From positions 174,951-238,950 of the forward strand of contig NZ_JAGGPX010000012.1 in the NCBI RefSeq assembly GCF_018613575.1: a DNA stretch of 64,000 nt, in the 5' to 3' direction. The notes under the pieces are model-generated. The model did no database searches. It saw nothing but the letters and a program-made list of their open reading frames with translations, and was not told the origin of the DNA. Below are positions 40,622-48,973 of this stretch, one piece after another. Position 1 is the first letter of the stretch, and every line of letters starts with the position of its first letter. The DNA comes from Planococcus sp. ISL-110. Lineage in GTDB: Bacteria; Bacillota; Bacilli; Bacillales_A; Planococcaceae. A program made the position numbers and the translations under genes.

Positions 40622-40850
40622 GCACTTTCTTTCCAGCTGCAGAAACTGGCTGAAGAAAAGGATAGAAGCTGATGTCCCTTGCTTTATAGAAGCAGAAATC
40701 CTACTGACGGTAACCTTTACACATCCGTACGGCGGGACTCATTTAGCATAGAGAACGCAGCCGAACAGCTAACGTCAAGAAATTCATTGCTCATACAATC
40801 ACATTTTTAGAAGAACAGAAAAAACAGGCTTCAGTAAATAAAGCATGATA
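40622..40850 (-). other. Gene-free stretch upstream of fhs with possible structure
   Basis: 229 bases between the repeat-protein stop and the hairpin. In the minus-strand reading GTCCC and GGGAC could close a domain holding CCGTACGG, GTAAAGGTTAC and GCTTCTATAAAGC hairpins. I do not recognise a known riboswitch: the tetrahydrofolate and ZTP consensus sequences are not there. Confidence 0.35.
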
Positions 40851-41813
40851 TCAGAACCGTGTGTCACCGATGATCATCAGTTCCGGAAAATCTTCCTCAA
40901 CGGTTGCCAATAAATCATTTTCCTCCAACTGTTCATACAGTTCTTCTTCGTCGGCTTTTCGGACTGGCTCCAAATTTTCGGTGAAATCGTGAAACTTGAG
41001 GATATATTTCTTTTGGCCGTTTTTAGTCAGTACATAGACATCCAGCGGCTCGTACTTTCTCACTTCACTCAACTCTTGATGCTCCAGAATCGATGTGGCA
41101 TCCAGCTTGTTGAAATGGGTATAAAGGAAGGCTTCAGAACGTCCCTCTTCCGCTGAAATAAAGCTCATTTTTGCATGGTGCCGGTTGATGAAGCGTTCGG
41201 ACAAGGACTGATGGAATGAAATGGTTTCCCATTCTACGTCGTTGCTGTACTTCTCGATAAAACGTTCGGATAAAGTCTGGTGGCGCGTCACCAAAGTCCA
41301 ATCCACTTGGCGGGCATGGCGATGAATCAGCGGCATCGGCAAATACTGATATCGGCAAAGCGCTGGCCATGACAATTTATCCTGGTGCTTTTCGATAAAC
41401 GCTGGTGACAGACCTTTTGAGTTGGCCAGCTGCTGCTTCATCGAGACAAGCTTCCAATATTCCATTGCATCAAATGGTTTACTTTCTTTTTCGAACGTCT
41501 TTTGCTGTTTTTTACTTAGTTCTTCTGCAGCAACCGGACGCCATTTCTTTTTATCTGCATATTTCTCAATAAAGGTTTCAGAAAGCTTTTGCGCTTGAAT
41601 GATTTCATCCCAAAACAAACGATTTCTGTACTTGCGTATAAAGCCTTCCGATAATTCCTGATGCCGCGAAATCAGCCTCCAATTCACTTGATCCAAGTTT
41701 TCTTTAATGAATTGTTCCGACAGCTGCTCTTCTTGGCAAATCTGGTTCCAGGGGATTGAGCGCTTGTCTGTCAGTTTCTTTTCTTCCATTAATCGGGGTA
41801 AGGAATTGAACAT
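40851..41813 (-). CDS. LSExFI-repeat protein
   Basis: 320 residues. From residue 31 to about 235 the protein is built from about eight units of 22-23 residues with pattern L-S-E-x-F-I-x-K-Y-x5-W-x2-I-x3-Q; one unit is interrupted by a Lys-rich linker near 95-120. The last 80 residues are acidic. The repeats are probably helical pairs making a solenoid for protein binding. Similar repeats occur in phage and large-virus proteins as far as I recall. Start at the ATG 41813 after a GAGAGAGTGG site. Confidence 0.7.
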   Translation of the reverse strand: MFNSLPRLMEEKKLTDKRSIPWNQICQEEQLSEQFIKENLDQVNWRLISRHQELSEGFIRKYRNRLFWDEIIQAQKLSETFIEKYADKKKWRPVAAEELSKKQQKTFEKESKPFDAMEYWKLVSMKQQLANSKGLSPAFIEKHQDKLSWPALCRYQYLPMPLIHRHARQVDWTLVTRHQTLSERFIEKYSNDVEWETISFHQSLSERFINRHHAKMSFISAEEGRSEAFLYTHFNKLDATSILEHQELSEVRKYEPLDVYVLTKNGQKKYILKFHDFTENLEPVRKADEEELYEQLEENDLLATVEEDFPELMIIGDTRF

Positions 41814-41867
41814 ATAAACCACTCTCTCTTTGCATTTTGATAGTGTCTATATTAACACGCCTCTCCA

Positions 41868-41904
41868 TAAAAAACCCGCACCCCGGCCGAAACCGAAATG
41901 CGGG
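41868..41904 (-). terminator. Terminator of the 52-residue charged gene
   Basis: CCCGCA paired with TGCGGG, with further G-C pairs inside and six T residues after it on the minus strand. Confidence 0.85.
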
Positions 41905-41919
41905 AAATAGTTTTCTCTT

Positions 41920-42078
41920 CTATTTTTTCTCCTGGTTTTCTTCACCTTCTGTATCGTCCTGCAGATCCGGGATCTCTCCGCTGTCTGTCATTTCCATTTG
42001 TGTTTCTGTTTCCTGTTCTCTCATTTCCTTCTCCAGCTGCTTTTGCTTTAATTTTTCTAAATTTTTGTCTCTTGCCAT
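41920..42078 (-). CDS. Small charged protein of 52 residues
   Basis: A short gene with an excellent ribosome site, AAAGGAGGGG, six bases before the ATG at 42078, and a terminator 16 bases after its stop. The product begins M-A-R-D-K-N-L-E-K-L and is almost wholly charged or Gln: a helical first half rich in Lys, Gln and Glu and an acidic tail (D-D-T-E-G-E-E-N). No hydrophobic core, so probably disordered or a coiled coil. No family recognised. Confidence 0.75.
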   Translation of the reverse strand: MARDKNLEKLKQKQLEKEMREQETETQMEMTDSGEIPDLQDDTEGEENQEKK

Positions 42079-42288
42079 CGTAACCCCTCCTTTATTTTTT
42101 TACTTGTTTTATTACTTGTTTTATTCCCGCATGCCAACCATTAAAACTGAAAACTGCCCACCTCTAAAAATTTCATTTTCTTGCTTTCCATGTATCAAAA
42201 TCTTATTTTGTAGTTAGTACACAAGCAAAAGAATTATGGATAAATACCATGACCTGCCGTATAGCTCACAGGAGAGGATGAACAAGAT

Positions 42289-42816
42289 ATGCCAGCCACC
42301 AATCACTGCATTTATTGGTCAACAATCGAACACGATTCGTGGAAGCTCCATATCGCCAGAACTGAAAATGGATTGTGTTACGTAGGCTCTCCCGAAGAAA
42401 GCTACGAAGAATTTACAACTTATGTAAAAAAACGTTTTCCTGCGGCTACTCTGGAAAAAAACGATGAAATGCTGAGGGACTATGTACAGGAATTGATGGT
42501 TTACCTGAAGGGTTTACGACAGGAATTTTCTTTGCCTGTCGATATACAGGGAACTCCTTTTCAGCAACGGACATGGCGGGCATTGAAAGAAATTCCATAT
42601 GGACAAACCTTTTCTTACTCTGAAATTGCCGATTGCATTGGCGGGCCCACAGCCGTACGGGCAGTGGCAACCGCCATTGGCGCAAATCCCTTGCTCATCA
42701 CTGTCCCATGCCACCGCGTCATCGGCAAGAATGGCGCTATGAGCGGATACAGGGGCGGACTTTCTTTCAAACGGTTTTTGCTTGAGTTGGAAGCCCAAAA
42801 CTCGAAAGAAGAGTAA
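42289..42816 (+). CDS. ogt: Methylated-DNA-protein-cysteine methyltransferase
   Basis: 175 residues. The acceptor motif P-C-H-R-V has the active cysteine at C141, followed by G-A-M-S-G-Y-R-G-G for substrate entry; the helix-turn-helix arginine finger region R-A-V-A-T-A-I precedes it. It removes O6-alkyl groups from guanine in a suicide reaction. The ribosome site GGAGAGG lies 11 bases upstream. No Ada-type activator domain, so a constitutive enzyme. Confidence 0.93.
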   Translation: MPATNHCIYWSTIEHDSWKLHIARTENGLCYVGSPEESYEEFTTYVKKRFPAATLEKNDEMLRDYVQELMVYLKGLRQEFSLPVDIQGTPFQQRTWRALKEIPYGQTFSYSEIADCIGGPTAVRAVATAIGANPLLITVPCHRVIGKNGAMSGYRGGLSFKRFLLELEAQNSKEE

Positions 42817-42819
42817 ATA

Positions 42820-42859
42820 AAACCCCCACTTCAGCCGCTGAAGTGGGGGTTCGTTTTTC
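42820..42859. terminator. Bidirectional terminator between ogt and tetR
   Basis: AACCCCCACTTCAG and CTGAAGTGGGGGTT form a 14-base stem around CCG, with T-rich flanks on both strands. Confidence 0.92.
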
Positions 42860-43433
42860 AATCGGGGGTACCGGAAGAATGAATGCCATACAGGATGAAA
42901 TCCGTATACATGGCGGAAAGCTCTTTCACCGATAAGTTGCCTTCTGGATTGAACCATTGGTAGCTCCAATTCGTAATGCCTAAAATGGCAAATGTAATTA
43001 TTTTAGGATTCAGCTCTTTTCTGAATTCGTTGGCTTCAATGCCTTCTGCCAACAATAGTTCGATATTGTCCCGGAAAGCTGCCCGTTTTTGCCTGATTAT
43101 TGCCGCATTGTCTTCTTTTAAATGACGAATTTCCCGGAAATATACACGGCCAACCGCTCCCTGTTTCTCAATATCACCAATAATCAATTCAACGATCGCC
43201 ATTAATTTATCTTTATAGTTTTTCTCAGTGTCCAGAATAGTTTTCTGCCTTCTTAACAGATCATCGATGTAATGCGAATGAATATCCATCAAAAGCGCTT
43301 CCTTGCTTTTGAAATGATAATAAAAAGAACCTTTTGTAACACCTATTGTATCAACGATATCCTGTATGGAAGTGGCACTGAATCCTTTTTCCACAAAAAG
43401 ATTGATGCTTTGTTTGATTAATTCACTTTTCAC
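42858..43433 (-). CDS. TetR-family transcriptional regulator
   Basis: 191 residues from the GTG at 43433; the open frame upstream overlaps a terminator and promoter and is not coding. The N-terminal helix-turn-helix reads F-S-A-T-S-I-Q-D-I-V ... G-V-T-K-G-S-F-Y-Y-H-F near 17-45. The C-domain resembles acyl-CoA-responsive TetR proteins. It sits at the end of the acyl-CoA/Liv cluster, behind its own promoter, and is the best candidate for its regulator. The ribosome site (AAAGG, 11 bases away) is loose. Confidence 0.82.
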   Translation of the reverse strand: MKSELIKQSINLFVEKGFSATSIQDIVDTIGVTKGSFYYHFKSKEALLMDIHSHYIDDLLRRQKTILDTEKNYKDKLMAIVELIIGDIEKQGAVGRVYFREIRHLKEDNAAIIRQKRAAFRDNIELLLAEGIEANEFRKELNPKIITFAILGITNWSYQWFNPEGNLSVKELSAMYTDFILYGIHSSGTPD

Positions 43434-43453
43434 GCAGCCCACTGCCTTTCTTA

Positions 43454-43478
43454 GTCTTACAAGCCTTGTCGTATTATA
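43454..43478 (-). promoter_or_regulatory. tetR promoter with overlapping palindrome
   Basis: A TATAAT -10 box lies at 43473-43478 on the minus strand; the -35 is weak. Immediately downstream is ACAAGGCTTGT (43459-43469), a palindrome of the size expected for a TetR-family operator, so autoregulation is likely. Confidence 0.5.
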
Positions 43479-43509
43479 ACATTTCTTTTGCCTCCATCCA
43501 TAAATATAA

Positions 43510-43538
43510 AGCAAAGGAGAGTACAGGCTGTACTCTCC
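43510..43538 (-). terminator. Terminator of the Liv operon
   Basis: Perfect GGAGAGTACA with TGTACTCTCC around GCC, then a T-rich run on the minus strand, 14 bases after the stop of the substrate-binding protein. Confidence 0.88.
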
Positions 43539-43551
43539 TCCAATTTCAGTG

Positions 43552-44754
43552 TTATTCACCGACCACTACCAATTCGCCATCCTCGATATAAGAAACACGA
43601 AGCATCGAACCAAAGCCGCCATCTTCTCCGACTTCAGGAATTACATACACTTGTTTGTCTTCCGGAAGATTTTTGGCACCTTCGTCCATTGCCGCCATGA
43701 TGGTCTTTGTATCATCCACCGATCCTGCTGCTTTCATCGCTTCCGCCAATATGTACAAGGAAACGTAATGGAAAGCGGACTCTGCACTTGGGTCCCGGTC
43801 GTTATTTTCTTTGTATTTCTCTACGTATTCAGCTGTACCCGGAAATTCCGAATTGACCAGTGGCGTTGTTGAAATTGCTCCTTCAAGCAAACTGTAATCG
43901 TCGCCAAGTACGGCAGCCATTTCATCCAGTTTTGCTTGGTCCATGATCAGGAATCCGCCTTCAAATCCAAGGTCGCGTGCCTGCTTCGCAACAAGGGCTG
44001 TCGGCTCAGATGGTCCGCCGATAAACATGACATCCGGATCCTGTTCTAAAGCGTTCGAAACGATAGTCTGGAAATCTGTATCTTTGCTGAAATCGATGGA
44101 TTCATTAAAGACCACTTCCCCACCTTTTTCTTCCCATACCGGCTGAAGCATTTCAGACCAGTCTTTTCCGTACTGGCTCGCTGTTGGAAGAAAAGCAATC
44201 TTTTCGCCAAAACGCTCCATTTCATAATCTGTAAAAGGCTCTAAATATTGGTCATAACGAGGTGGAATCCGGACATTCAAAGTGTTCCCTTGATCTGTCA
44301 CGCCCGGTTCGCTGGTGTATCCCATAATAACAAAATCTTCCATCTCATTAAATACTTGCATGGCATAAATCCCGCCACTATGCGGACTATAGATGAATTT
44401 TGCATCCTCTTCCTGAACCAGACGTTTTGCATTAGCCGCAGTTTCGTTCGGCAAGTACTTATCATCCAAAGTAGAAACAGCAAACGTGTAATTCTGCCCG
44501 TCCACTTCGATTCCGCCTTCTTCATTGATGTCTTTAACAGCCATTTCCAATCCTTTTAAGGTTTCTTCTCCGTACGTTGCAGCAGGCCCGCTTAAAGGTC
44601 CGCTGTAGCCGATGGTGATTTCCCCGCCTGAATCGCCTGAACTGCCCGAGTCGCTACCCGCTTCTGATGACACTTCCTCATTTCCGCAAGCTGATACAAT
44701 TAAAATCAATAGAAACAACAATCCACCGGATAGTCCTTTTTTTAATGAGCGCAT
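43552..44754 (-). CDS. ABC transporter substrate-binding lipoprotein (LivK type)
   Basis: 400 residues. Lipobox I-V-S-A-C gives lipidated C23, followed by a Ser/Gly-rich linker to about 45. The mature part is a type I periplasmic-binding fold of the LivJ/K group (I-G-Y-S-G-P-L-S-G-P-A-A, then G-L-E-M-A-V-K-D-I-N). Members of this group bind branched amino acids but also aromatic and aliphatic acids; the surrounding acyl-CoA genes favour a carboxylic acid. GGGGAG lies eight bases before the ATG. Confidence 0.9.
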   Translation of the reverse strand: MRSLKKGLSGGLLFLLILIVSACGNEEVSSEAGSDSGSSGDSGGEITIGYSGPLSGPAATYGEETLKGLEMAVKDINEEGGIEVDGQNYTFAVSTLDDKYLPNETAANAKRLVQEEDAKFIYSPHSGGIYAMQVFNEMEDFVIMGYTSEPGVTDQGNTLNVRIPPRYDQYLEPFTDYEMERFGEKIAFLPTASQYGKDWSEMLQPVWEEKGGEVVFNESIDFSKDTDFQTIVSNALEQDPDVMFIGGPSEPTALVAKQARDLGFEGGFLIMDQAKLDEMAAVLGDDYSLLEGAISTTPLVNSEFPGTAEYVEKYKENNDRDPSAESAFHYVSLYILAEAMKAAGSVDDTKTIMAAMDEGAKNLPEDKQVYVIPEVGEDGGFGSMLRVSYIEDGELVVVGE

Positions 44755-44845
44755 AAAATGATCTCCCCTTTTATCCTAAGTTTTTATTTCAGCAACCCGA
44801 GAAGCGGAGTCTCACCTCCTTAAATATCCAAATCCTTTTTATTCC

Positions 44846-45553
44846 TTAAGCTCCGATATATGCTTTCCGGATAGCATCATTATTGAACAGCTCTGCACTG
44901 CTCCCTTTTAAAACAACCGTTCCGTTTTCAATCACATAGCCGCGGTCAGCAATTTTCAAAGCGGCATTGGCGTTTTGTTCCGCGAGCAGCACCGTTGTTC
45001 CACTCTTATTAATTTTTTTGATGATTGAAAACATCTGTTCCACAATCAACGGAGCGAGCCCGATGGATGGTTCATCCAACATGATCAATTTCGGCTTAGA
45101 CATCAATGCCCGCCCAATCGCAAGCATCTGCTGCTGTCCTCCGCTTAATGAACCTGCTGAATCGTCTTTTTTTTCCCTTAAAATTGGAAACAGTTCATAG
45201 ACCTCTTCCAACGAACTTCTCAATTGTGCTTTTTTGCCACGATGGACATACCCGCCCATCATCAAATTTTGTTGGACTGTCATATCCGGAAAAAGCTTTT
45301 TTCCTTCCGGGCATTGGACAACACCTACTTTCACCATTCGGTCAGGCGAGTTGCCTTTAACACTCCCCCCCAGGAATTGAATATCTCCCAACGCCGGTTT
45401 ATTCAATCCACTGACAGCATTAAAAATTGTGCTTTTTCCAGCGCCATTTGCTCCGAGCAGGACCACTAGCTCTCCTTCCTGCACTTCGATGTTGATATTG
45501 CTGAGTGCCTGGAATGCTCCAAACTTCACTGTCACATCAATTAACTTCAGCAA
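44846..45553 (-). CDS. livF: ABC transporter ATP-binding protein LivF
   Basis: 235 residues from a TTG at 45553 that has GGGAGG eight bases upstream; this overlaps the livG end by 17 bases. Walker A G-A-N-G-A-G-K-S near 34-41, signature L-S-G-G-Q near 134-138 and Walker B L-I-M-L-D-E-P near 155-161 are complete. One of the two ATPases energising the Liv-type importer. Confidence 0.9.
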   Translation of the reverse strand: MLKLIDVTVKFGAFQALSNINIEVQEGELVVLLGANGAGKSTIFNAVSGLNKPALGDIQFLGGSVKGNSPDRMVKVGVVQCPEGKKLFPDMTVQQNLMMGGYVHRGKKAQLRSSLEEVYELFPILREKKDDSAGSLSGGQQQMLAIGRALMSKPKLIMLDEPSIGLAPLIVEQMFSIIKKINKSGTTVLLAEQNANAALKIADRGYVIENGTVVLKGSSAELFNNDAIRKAYIGA

Positions 45554-46313
45554 TCGCTTCGCCTCCCAAATAAGCTTCAATGACTACAGGATTATTTTTT
45601 ATTTCATCGGGCGTACCTTCCGCAATTTTTGCGCCCTGATTCAAGACCATGATTTTATCAGCCATTCCCATGATCATCTGCATTTTGTGTTCAATTGTAC
45701 AAACCGTAATACCGCTGGCTGCTATTTTTTTCATCAATTGGGCCAGTCCATCCGTTTCTTCCGGGTTGATGCCGGCTGCCGGCTCATCGAGAAACATCAC
45801 TTTTGGACCCGTTGCGAGCGCTAAGGCAATCGCCACCCTCTTTTTCGCTTCTTGTGTGATGGTCGATACTTGTGTATTCGCTAAATGTGCCATTCCGACG
45901 AATTCCAAAGACTCCATCGCTATTTCGTATGCCCTATTTTCCTCATCTTTTTCCCGCTTTGTTCGGAACACCGCATCGAATAAATTCGATTTTGTCCGCA
46001 AACGATGGCCCACAATGACATTATCAATGACAGTCGATTGTTCAAATAAATGTGTTGTCTGAAACGTTCTTGCAATTCCGAGATGGGCACCTTTGTGCAC
46101 CGGTATTTTCGTAATGTCTTTTCCTTCAAACAGGATACTCCCAGATGTCGGCTTATGAAAACCGTTGATCAAATTAAAGAAAGTGGATTTCCCAGCCCCG
46201 TTTGGACCGATGATGGCGGTAATCTTGCCCTTTTCTATTTCAAAATCCACATTGTCGACTGCAATCAGGCCACCAAATTTTTTAGTGATTCCTTTCACTT
46301 CAATAAACGCCAC
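45537..46313 (-). CDS. livG: ABC transporter ATP-binding protein LivG
   Basis: 258 residues. Walker A G-P-N-G-A-G-K-S near 36-43 and Walker B V-M-F-L-D-E-P near 176-182 are normal, as is the LivG-type C-terminal extension. The ABC signature, however, reads I-T-Q-E-A-K-K-R in place of the usual L-x-x-G-x-Q-x-R, so the conserved Gly is Glu. GTG start with GGGGTG upstream, 13 bases after livM. Confidence 0.9.
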   Translation of the reverse strand: MAFIEVKGITKKFGGLIAVDNVDFEIEKGKITAIIGPNGAGKSTFFNLINGFHKPTSGSILFEGKDITKIPVHKGAHLGIARTFQTTHLFEQSTVIDNVIVGHRLRTKSNLFDAVFRTKREKDEENRAYEIAMESLEFVGMAHLANTQVSTITQEAKKRVAIALALATGPKVMFLDEPAAGINPEETDGLAQLMKKIAASGITVCTIEHKMQMIMGMADKIMVLNQGAKIAEGTPDEIKNNPVVIEAYLGGEAIAEVN

Positions 46314-46326
46314 ATTGACACCCCAT

Positions 46327-47337
46327 TTATTTTTTTGTCGATTTCACTGGAACCGGATTGAAATATTTATTATCCTTTGGTACTTTCTTCTGTTGGAGCC
46401 TCGCCTTAATTCGATAAAAGCCTCCGACAATTCCCGTTGGAAAGAAAATGACCATGATGACCAGGATTGGACCAAAAATCAATAGATGATATTCCTGATA
46501 ACTTCTCAGGAACTGTTCCAGCCAGACAAAAAGCATGGTTCCGACGAGAGGACCGGAAAGTGTTCCGATTCCTCCAACAATCAAATACATCAGGAAGTTG
46601 AAGACCATATTCGTACTTGCGACATCCGGACCGATAAAACGTGTCAGTGAAGCGTATAAAGCACCGGCAAGCCCGGCATAAGCGACTGAAATGACGAATG
46701 ACACCAGCTTGTTCACTTTTGTATTGATGCCAAGTGTCTGTGCCAACTCTTCGCTATTGCGGATTGCAATGTAAGTTCTGCCTGTCAGTGACCGGACAAT
46801 GCGAACCGCAATGAAAATGGACAACAGAAGGAAAAACAGGACCAGATAATACATCGCAGTAGCCGACTCGAAGTTTAGCGGTCCGATCGGATCCGGTATC
46901 GGAATACCAATCAATCCACGCACCCCGCCCGTCAAACCGTCCCATTTGTCGATCAGCAGATAAATCAGGTAACCGACGATCAAGGTATAAATAGCGAAAA
47001 AATGCTCTTTTGTCCGAAGCGCAATGGCTCCAAGCAACAAGCCGGCAGCACTAGTGATCAAAACCGCCAATAACAGCGCCAGCCAGAAATTCATTTCTGT
47101 ACGCGTGGTTAAAATCCCCAGCGAATAAGCGCCTATAGCAAAAAATCCAGCATGAGCCAAAGACAGCTGACCCGTAAACCCGGCGATGATGTTCATACCG
47201 TAAACACTGATCGTGAAAATGAAACCGATGGTCATGACATGCAGCACATAGCGGTTATCTGCATAAATCAACGGGAATACGAGAGCAAAGACAATCAACA
47301 AGGCGATAAGGGTGCGATGATTAAAAATTTTATCCAC
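46327..47337 (-). CDS. livM: ABC transporter permease LivM
   Basis: 336 residues with about nine membrane helices. The signature G-F-T-G-Q-L-S-L-A-H-A-G-F-F-A-I-G-A-Y is near 55-73, and the cytoplasmic loop R-N-S-E-E-L-A-Q-T-L-G-I near 196-207 contacts the ATPases. GTG start immediately after the livH stop with GGGGG eight bases upstream. Confidence 0.9.
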   Translation of the reverse strand: MDKIFNHRTLIALLIVFALVFPLIYADNRYVLHVMTIGFIFTISVYGMNIIAGFTGQLSLAHAGFFAIGAYSLGILTTRTEMNFWLALLLAVLITSAAGLLLGAIALRTKEHFFAIYTLIVGYLIYLLIDKWDGLTGGVRGLIGIPIPDPIGPLNFESATAMYYLVLFFLLLSIFIAVRIVRSLTGRTYIAIRNSEELAQTLGINTKVNKLVSFVISVAYAGLAGALYASLTRFIGPDVASTNMVFNFLMYLIVGGIGTLSGPLVGTMLFVWLEQFLRSYQEYHLLIFGPILVIMVIFFPTGIVGGFYRIKARLQQKKVPKDNKYFNPVPVKSTKK

Positions 47338-48201
47338 TTAATAAACCCCCTTTGCGAACAAGCCTTTAGGGCGGACGGTCATAATGACGATCAATAATAA
47401 AAACGCAATCATGTCTTTGTAATCGTTCGAAATATAAGTAGCCCCCATGCTTTCGGTCAACCCGAGGACGAGCCCGGCAATGATGGCACCAGGAATGCTG
47501 CCCATTCCCCCAATAATGACGACCACAAAAGCTTTTAAGATAACTAAATGGCCCATCGCCGGGAATACCAGATTGATGGGGGACGCAAGAGAAGCAGCAA
47601 TTGCAGCCAAGGCCCCTGAAATTGCGAATGTCATCATGGCCACTTTATTGGCATTGATTCCGACAAGAAAAGCCCCTTCCCGATTTTGCGCCATCGCCAG
47701 AATTGAAGCGCCCATCATGGTTTTTTTCAAAAATAGCGTCAATAGGAATACGACAACCACCGTTACAGCAATCACCAGTAGCCGCTGGCTAGTCATCGAC
47801 ACGCCTGCCACAGAGATGTTGTTGTCGAACGGTGTCAACATGCGCAGGTATTCGGTGCCCCACACAAGCTGAACCAGAGCTTCAAAAAAGAGCACCAATC
47901 CGATGGCGGCGATTTTGTCATGGATCGGCGGCGAATCCCGGAGCGGATGAAACACCAGCCGCTCCATCAGGACTGCCAATGCCGCTACAACAATAATCGA
48001 AGCGATGATGGCAATAAAATAATGGACGCCCGTGGCTGACATCACCATCAAAGTTACGTAACCACCCACTAAATACAGTGCTCCATGTGCAAAGTTCGGA
48101 ATATGCAAAATACCGAAAACCAGCGTCAACCCAATAGCAACTAGTGTGTAAACGCTTCCAAGAGTCAGCCCATTAAAAACCTGCTGCAAAAATAAGTCCA
48201 T
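47338..48201 (-). CDS. livH: ABC transporter permease LivH
   Basis: 287 residues with about eight membrane helices. The signature N-G-L-T-L-G-S-V-Y-T-L-V-A-I-G-L-T-L-V-F-G opens the protein and the EAA-type loop A-Q-N-R-E-G-A-F-L-V-G-I is near 173-184. The ATG has GGAGGGAG upstream. It follows the acyl-CoA dehydrogenase pseudogene by 41 bases with no terminator, so it probably belongs to the same long transcript. Confidence 0.9.
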   Translation of the reverse strand: MDLFLQQVFNGLTLGSVYTLVAIGLTLVFGILHIPNFAHGALYLVGGYVTLMVMSATGVHYFIAIIASIIVVAALAVLMERLVFHPLRDSPPIHDKIAAIGLVLFFEALVQLVWGTEYLRMLTPFDNNISVAGVSMTSQRLLVIAVTVVVVFLLTLFLKKTMMGASILAMAQNREGAFLVGINANKVAMMTFAISGALAAIAASLASPINLVFPAMGHLVILKAFVVVIIGGMGSIPGAIIAGLVLGLTESMGATYISNDYKDMIAFLLLIVIMTVRPKGLFAKGVY

Positions 48202-48242
48202 CTTTCTCCCTCCTCTTCCGAACGATTTCTCATAATCAATTT

Positions 48243-48921
48243 CTAAAAATATTCCTTACTCAAACGTCCTGCGATAATATTTTTCTGGATTTCAGAAGTT
48301 CTTTCATAAATTCGAGCGATTCTCGCATCGCGGTAATAACGTTCAATCGGATAATCTACGATATAGCCGATACCTCCGCGGACCTGCAATGCTTTATCAG
48401 CGACACGGTTATATACTTCAGCACCAAATAGTTTCACCCTCGCCGCTTCTTTAATAACTTGCTGGCCCTGACCATCCATGCCACACGGTACACAAACGAC
48501 CTCAGCACTTCCACATTCACCGCCAGTTCAGAAAGCATATGAGCAACGCCCTGATGCTCAATAATCGGCTTGCTGAATTGCACGCGCTCTTTCGCGAACT
48601 TGACGGACAAATCGAGCAGATGCTGTGAAGATCCTAAATTTCTGGCAGCAAGTCCGGCCCGCCCATTCGCCAGTATTTTCAAGGCATTGACATATCCCTG
48701 CCCTTCGCTGCCCAGGACATTTTCAACTGTCACTTCACAGTATTCCATAATGACTTCCGCCGAATGGGAACCGTGAAGACTCATCTTTTTCTCGGCAGTT
48801 CCTGTCTGAAAGCCCAGAAAATCTTTTTCGATGATGAACGATGTAATGCCTTTCGCGCTTTTTCAGTGTTGGTTACTGCCATCACTGTAAAAACCTCCGC
48901 TTTTGTGGCGAATGTCTTCAC
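48243..48921 (-). pseudogene. Acyl-CoA dehydrogenase remnant
   Basis: Reading across three frames recovers the back two thirds of an acyl-CoA dehydrogenase: V-F-T-V-M-A-V-T-N-T-E-K, then a one-base deletion near 48860, then G-I-T-S-F-I-I-E-K-D-F through S-E-G-Q-G-Y, then a second frameshift near 48475 and V-K-L-F-G-A-E-V-Y-N-R-V through Q-V-R-G-G-I-G-Y and I-A-G-R-L-S-K. The first 150 or so residues are missing. It cannot make an active enzyme. Its place between thioesterase and livH shows the operon once had two dehydrogenases. Confidence 0.88.
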
Positions 48922-48973
48922 CTAAGTTAAAATCTATTTTTATTCCTCTTTTCTTCTACACTGCCCGTTGCCG

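Noticed and set aside
40622..40850. Tetrahydrofolate or ZTP riboswitch upstream of fhs
   Set aside because: The conserved core sequences of both classes are absent.
43434..43559. N-terminal extension of the TetR gene by 42 codons
   Set aside because: It spans the Liv operon terminator and the tetR -10 box; TetR proteins begin just before the helix-turn-helix.
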